Assembly (NCBI GenBank): GCA_030737835.1
Contig: JAUJYN010000015.1
Location: 575,361 to 639,360 of the forward strand
Direction: 5' to 3'
From: Acorus gramineus
Taxonomy: Eukaryota; Streptophyta; Magnoliopsida; Acorales; Acoraceae
Length of the DNA: 64,000 bases
Shown here: positions 58,671-64,000 of the stretch, in pieces
Numbering within the stretch: position 1 is the stretch's first letter
Layout of the letters: each line of letters opens with the position of its first letter
Made by a program: the position numbers and the translations under genes
Notes under the pieces: generated by a model
The model's database searches: none
Told to the model about the DNA's origin: nothing
Seen by the model: the letters and a program-made list of their open reading frames with translations, nothing else

Positions 58671-61422
58671 AAAGTTGGTATCAGAGCCTGGTCCTGTCAG
58701 AGCCTAAGTCTAGTCGTGTAGATGATGAGTCATAGGATTGCCATCCGAGTACTCTTGTTTTAGAAGTTATCTTTAGGTTGCTGACATGCCTCCTCGCATC
58801 CGTTGACGTGGACGTGACCCCTTGGACCCACCCTTAAGTTGTCGACTGGGTCGACTGAATAGGGTCAGTTGTTGGATCCCTTGTGGCGGGATTAAGGCTT
58901 GGGCAAGAGATTCTAGCCTAGTAGTGTGATAATGATGAACTGGTCGCAATTTCTAAGGTATGGATTGCGTCTCAAAAATGGAGCTTCTTTCCCGTACATC
59001 GGTATTGATGGTAACCATAGAGTTCGTGTGCAGCGCTAGTTTCAAGTGTTGAGGATGTCGAGTATTGCTCATTAAGGGGTGATGTCTTCTTTCAACCTTC
59101 CTACTCAGGATTAAGGGGCCTTGCGGGGTCATCGTTGAGACCCGGGCTAGGGTACTCCGTGTTCCTTGTTTGGTTGTCGGGATATCCTATATCGGGACCT
59201 CATGGTGCCCTCCCGAGGTTTCTTTTCCCAGACAAGGAATACCTTGAAGCATCAAATTGATGATGGATTTTTCCCCTCACTTGGAAGGTGCTGTAGCGAG
59301 TGGTGATGCATACGATCGGGATTGGGTACATCCTATTGCAGCTTGGTGGGCGATTGCTTGTGGACTGGGTTCCATAGTGGCATCTAGAGTCGCTTCGATA
59401 TATCATTGTGCGTTGTAGCTGCCCAGTTGAGGCTAGAGCCTTGTGAGGTGCTCCCAGATACTATGCTTGTTGGTGCGCCCATATGGCAGAGATAGTGGGC
59501 TTGGGAGGCTACCAGGTAGAGGCCACACTAGGAGAGTGCTACTGGATGATGTCGAGAGCGTGGACTCCCTGTGATGAATCTGCCCATGGAGTGAAGGATG
59601 CTGGAGTTCCAATGGTTATAGTTGAGCGACCTATCTCTGGCAGCATGTGAAGCACAGTTGTGGATACTGTCACGTTTTGCCCCATCTTGGTCGCAAATAA
59701 GAAGACGCGATGCTAGCGTTCGTGATGGGACTCAACCGCCTTATCAGATAGATGACGTCACATAGGCATGGTCGAGGTTCGACGACCCCCCCTTATTGCG
59801 TGTCTTGTGGATTAAGTGCGGTTGAGCGGCTTACCAAGCGTGTAAGTGTCATCATGAGCGCCAGCCATGCTCGAGGAGCAGAATCTGGACTTAATTGTTC
59901 GCGGTGTTGTTTTGATCTTCTAGTAGGGGTTGAAGATCAAGTACCCCTTGCTGTGAATTGATGATCTGTTTGATCAGCACTGGGAGCGAGTGTCTGCTGT
60001 CAGATCGATCTTCGCACAAGGGTACCACAAGTTGGAGATCCCGGAGTTGGACATCCTGTAGATGGCCTTTCGTGACCGTTTCGGGCACTACGAGTTTTAA
60101 GTACTGCCGTCGGGGTTGACGAATGCGCCGGATGCCTTCATGGATCTCAAAATTTTTACTGGGCTTCCGTGGACTACTTTGAGGTAGTCTTCATAGAGAT
60201 TGCTAGTAGTGCGATGAAAAGGTGATGTGGGTGACCTTGTTTCCCCAGGTTGGCATGCCCTCAAGCAAAGTTCGAGAATCATCATCACGTTGGAAAGCGT
60301 CAGTCCATGGAGATTCCTCAGTGGACGTGGGAGTGGGTTATCAGGGATTGTTGCGGACTCGCTAATGTCACGTTCGGGTCACGACGCCGTCTAGGTGATC
60401 AATGACCGACTGACTAAGTCCGCACTTCCCTCCCTAATCCGACTGATTGAGTCTCTGGACGCCTTGACGAGGGTTTTCACCTTCGCGATTGTTCGTCTTC
60501 ATGGCACTCCGGTCGGCGCTATTTTCGGTTGAGATGCGAGGGTTACTTGGAGGTTGTGGCGCAGCCTTGGCAGGCTTTGGCGCAAGCCTCCATTTAAGTA
60601 TAGCGTTTCATCGCCGATGGACAGCCAGACAAAGAGGACGATTTAGACCTTGGAGGACATGCTAAGTACCTGCGTGCTCGATGATGAGGGCAGTTGGGTG
60701 AGGCACCACCCATTTGTTGGGGTATGCTTGCAAGACGACTGCCGTTCGAGCATCCAGATGGATCTGTGAAAGGCACTCTATAGGCGCAGTTTTATACCAC
60801 CCTTGTGTTGGGACGGTTGACGAGCGCCAGTTGGAGGGGCCATAAGTCAGTTGTTTGACCTTGCGGTGGCCAGGTTGGTTCGTGTGTGCATCTGCACCTC
60901 CCAGAACCGACAGAAGGGCTACGCAGGTCATCGTCGCCAGGAGCTTACCATTGGGTTTGGCGATCATATTTTCGAGAAGGTGTCCTGGTTTGAGGGTACC
61001 CTCTGTTTCGACGTTCGGGGCAAGCTGAGTTGGCTCTTAAATGGGACCGTTTCTCGTCATTGAGTGGATTGGGGAGGTGGCTTATCATGTAGCCTTTCCC
61101 CCACAGCTGGCTCATGCCCACGACGTCATCCTTGTCTCATGGCCGAGGCGTTATGTCCACGATCCTGCTCATGTCATTTTGTTCGACCGCCTCATCCTCG
61201 AGTTGGATTTGTCGTTCGTGGAGCAGTGGATCGAGGTCAAGGACCAACATGAGAAGAGGCTCCACGCTAAGACCGTTCCTTTGATTATAGTGTGTTGGTA
61301 GCGCCAGTCCGGTGCAAAGACCACTTGGGAGCAAAAGGTCTATGCGAGATACTTGCTATATTCGGTCTTCCCTTTTGGGTTTCCTTAAATTTCGAGGACT
61401 AAATTTCCTAAGGGGGGAAGAA
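58671..61422 (+). pseudogene. Decayed gag-pol interior of the A2 element
   Basis: Recognisable parts are the gag start context at 58786, weak reverse-transcriptase-like sequence around 60030-60150, and integrase- and chromodomain-related sequence about 60290-61320. It includes stretches similar to LTR spacer sequence at 59111-59231 and 59510-59620. No long frame survives; it is broken in well over ten places. The end is closely shared with the element at 1-430, so both descend from an already defective parent. Confidence 0.8.
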
Positions 61423-61918
61423 TGTTATGCCTGTGTCATTTGGAGCGCTCTGATTGAAAATTAGGCTACATAATTTTCCTCCTAGAAGTTATGTATTTCC
61501 GATTTGGTATTTGGATTTAATTTTGTTAAAATCCAAGATGAAGAGGTTTAAATATGATTTTATCATGAGATGCTCAATTTTGAGTTAGCTTTCGTACAAA
61601 AGTGGAATTAGATCAACTGGATTCATGTAGTAAAAGTTATGGGTATTTTTCCAAGTATACCCCGGGGATGAAAAATTCTGGCAGCAGCCCTGTTCAATGT
61701 TTAGCTCACATTTCAGAATATCTGGAGGGATTATTTGATCTTGGCATAAACATGAAAGTTGTAGATAATCTTCTTGGCTTTCCAACGGATTTTGAATTGT
61801 GCAATTCGGAGCTATATTGAGGAAGTTATGGCTGTTCTAGTGAAGCATGTACAAAATTTCTAGTCAGGGATGAATTGGTCATTTGTATCCCTCTTTTGGA
61901 TATTTATTTGCCCAAAAA
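61423..61918 (+). repeat. Family A2 3' LTR, first 496 bp
   Basis: It follows the polypurine tract and is almost identical to 55106-55601. It is interrupted at 61919 by a B LTR, so the remainder should lie beyond the window. Confidence 0.92.
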
Positions 61919-64000
61919 TGTTATATATGTGTTACTTTTAACCTTCTGGTAACCGTTGGACCATTCTGGCAGTTTTTCGGTTTTTTTCGTTTTTCGATCG
62001 GAATCGCTAAAATTTTGGGCTTTTAGCTATCACCCTGAGATTGAGGACTCCGATTGAAAATCTAACTGCATGTGTCCTGGTGCCATTCCAAGCCGCTCAC
62101 AAAAATTTTGTCGAATTCCGGTAACGTTTCAGAATTTCACAGTTCTGGGGCGTATCCGGGTTTTGACCGAGCGAGAAGTCATTGGGAGAGTTGACTTGGT
62201 CAAAGTGGGCCCATGACTTGGTCAACCCTTTTTGTTTTTTTGTGTGGTTGGGTTGACCCAAGTCAAAGCCCACTTAAACTCATTAATCAAGCCTTAAACC
62301 CTAATTAACATTGATTACCCTAATCTAAGTTGAGTTGACTTATTTAAGTGAGTAGCAAAAGTTGCCCCCCACTATTCATCATCTTCTCAAATGGTTTTTC
62401 TCTCTCCCCCTCTCTCCTTTTCTTGGATTTGAGCCACCTAGAGTGCTTGAAACTCAAAACCCAAAGCATAGAAAGGTTAGATCCCATCCCGATCTATCTA
62501 CCGGTAGTTTCGGATTCGAATTCCAGAGTGTTTAGCCCCTCCTCACACCCTTTTTTCTCCTCAGATTTCAGCCCCTTTGAAGGTGGGAAGAGACCTTGGT
62601 GGTTGAGGGCTTTGGGGAGGCGTTTCGGTGCACAAAGAGCTCTCAGTTCCCTTCTCTTCCTCTCCTTTCCTTGGGTAAAGCTCTCTTTCCTTCCTTTTCT
62701 TGCTTAGATGCTTGTTAGGGGGTTGTTTTTGAGTGGGGGTGGCTGTTGGTGGCGGTGGGAGGCTGTCGGCGGCGGTTGTTGGCCGTGGGAGGCCATGGGT
62801 GGCCGTCGGGCAGATAGGAGAGCTGTCCCGGGTGGGCTCGGGCAGCAGGCAGGTAGGACCCGGGCAGCAGGTAGGCGGTGCTCGGGCTGGCAGGCGGGCA
62901 GTGCTCGGGCTCCTCGGCAGTGCGCGCGGGAGAGCAGCGCGGGCAGGCTAGCAGGCGCGCTGGACGCGTGCTGCCAGGCGCGTTGGGCGCGTGTTGCGGG
63001 GTGTGCGCGTGGGCGCTGGGCGCAGAGGCTGGTCGCAGGTGCCGGGCGTGGGCGCTGGGCGCCGTGCGGGCAGAGAGCGCACGGAGCGCTGCGCAGGGGC
63101 GCAGAATTTTAAAAATTTCATTGTTTTAATCTCACATTTAAACGTACCTTTAGATTTTTTTTTTTTGTTGAAAAATTATAATCATATCTATCATAAGAAA
63201 AATTCAAAATAGACAATGGCTGAAATTACCTTTTAGAATAACTTAAAACACAACTAAATAAAACATGATTTATTCCGCTGGTTGATATACAGTCATCTAT
63301 CCATGATCAGTTGGGAGATTGAACTCAAAATGTTTAATTTTTTTTTTTGGATGCCCAATTTGGGTAGAAGAATGGATGGGGTATAATAAGAGTGAAGAAG
63401 TAAAAATGCTGTGCGCGCGGAGTGGTGAGCGGGTGGTGTGCGGGTGCTGCGCGGAGGGCGTGGTGCGCGTGGGGCGAGTAGGGTGCGAGCGCGGAGTGTG
63501 AGCGGGTAGGTGTGCGGGCGCTGCGCTGGGGCGCAGTGCGCGCAGGTGCACCCGGGGCTGGTCGAGCCGGTGGTACGCGCGGGGTCCGCGCGGGTTGCTG
63601 CACTGGGGCGCAGTGAGCGCGCGGTGCACCCGGGAGGTCTCGGCAGGGTGTCCGGGCGTGCGGGCTAGGCTCGGCAGGGCGTCTGGGGGCGCGGGCCGGG
63701 GCTCGGCTGTGCGCCCGGGGCGGGTGGCCGTGCGTGCGGCTGCCCGGGGGGCTCGGGAATGAGTTGGGGTGCTCGGGCTCGCGTGCGTACAGGCCGTATG
63801 TACGCTTGTCCGAGTGTTGTGTATTTTGATGTATTTTTGGATTTATTTGTGGATTTTGCTGACCGAATTGATTACCCTATTTTGCAGATCTTGGCGGACG
63901 GTCGCGCAACGTATCGGAGAGTGGGACAATCCAACCCAGTAGAGAGGCGTATACGCACTTGGGCGTGTACCGTCCTCCCCTGGGGCACCATGGATTATAT
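61919..64000 (+). mobile_element. Family B LTR running off the window
   Basis: It starts TGTTATATATGTG in the A2 3' LTR. TTGAC cluster 62165-62265, CT-rich tract, leader-like region to about 62700, CpG-dense block split by an AT-rich insert, acceptor-like TTTTGCAG (to 63887). The end is not reached, so solo LTR and full element cannot be told apart. Confidence 0.88.
63104..63405. other. AT-rich 300-bp insert in the CpG block of a B LTR
   Basis: A sharply AT-rich segment between GGGCGCAG and GTGCGCGCGG, absent from all other B LTRs. No clear terminal repeats or target duplication were seen. The minus strand has GTTCAATCTCC, weakly like a pol III B box, so a SINE-like origin is possible but unproven. 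Confidence 0.5.

Larger units (their letters stand above)
55106..61918 (+). mobile_element. Family A2 element with nearly identical LTRs and decayed interior
   Basis: 5' LTR 55106-58670, primer site 58676-58688, interior 58671-61422, polypurine tract 61407-61422, 3' LTR 61423-61918 and beyond, where a B LTR interrupts it. In the comparable 497 bp the LTRs differ at about 4 positions (0.8 %), roughly 0.3 million years at 1.3e-8. The interior is only 2.75 kb and broken in well over ten places, so it was probably copied with enzymes from other elements. Confidence 0.9.

Overview
This window is plant nuclear DNA made almost entirely of nested LTR retrotransposons. No intact host gene, rRNA, tRNA or CRISPR array was seen. 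The RT, integrase and C-terminal chromodomain sequences, the initiator-Met-tRNA primer site TGGTATCAGAGCC and the very long LTRs (about 2.6-3.9 kb) point to the Tekay/Del lineage of Ty3-gypsy chromoviruses, so the source is a flowering plant with a repeat-rich genome. The species cannot be told from the sequence.

Three related LTR families can be told apart. Family A starts TGTTATGCCTGTGTCA and ends GGGGCGTGACA; it has two head variants, A1 and A2. Family B starts TGTTATATATGTGTCAC with the same GGGGCGTGACA end. Family C starts TGTAACGACTATGAC and ends GGCGCTACA. All target-site duplications (TSDs) named below are 5 bp and were read directly.

Layout. 1-13883: 3' end of a plus-strand A element and its 3' LTR, which is split by a minus-strand B element at 2171-11741 with recognisable gag and pol. 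13884-15212: remnant of a minus-strand A-like element (LTR head and integrase end). 15213-21094: plus-strand A1 and A2 LTRs and a B LTR, part of which is tandemly duplicated (period about 1.45 kb), ending in an inverted junction. 21095-25978: minus-strand A2 and A1 LTRs, holding a foreign solo LTR at 24475-25679 (TSD AGCAC). 25979-27234 and 38498-40440: a different, Tat/Ogre-like or unclassified background with an 84-bp tandem array. This background is interrupted by a solo A2 LTR (27235-38492, TSD GATAC) that itself contains a B element at 30029-37747 (TSD TTCAG). 40540-43738: CACTA transposon end, two short unique segments and a solo C LTR at 40864-43275 (TSD ATAAG). 43739-55105: a fragment of a minus-strand A1 LTR, then a plus-strand A1 5' LTR containing two solo B LTRs (44609-47700 and 49376-52324), its primer site and gag start, then an inverted A1 LTR fragment. 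55106-61918: a plus-strand A2 element with nearly identical LTRs but a decayed interior. 61919-64000: a plus-strand B LTR inserted in that element's 3' LTR and running off the window.

The most interesting signals are in the non-coding LTRs: a conserved splice-site-like layout with a 35-39-nt exon-like segment, a conserved small hairpin (TGAGC-N5-GCTCA) with variable loop, CpG-dense purine-pyrimidine blocks, dense W-box (TTGAC) clusters, telo-box motifs and G-quadruplex-prone GGGTGA arrays. In addition, every B insertion whose target can be read landed inside a family A LTR.
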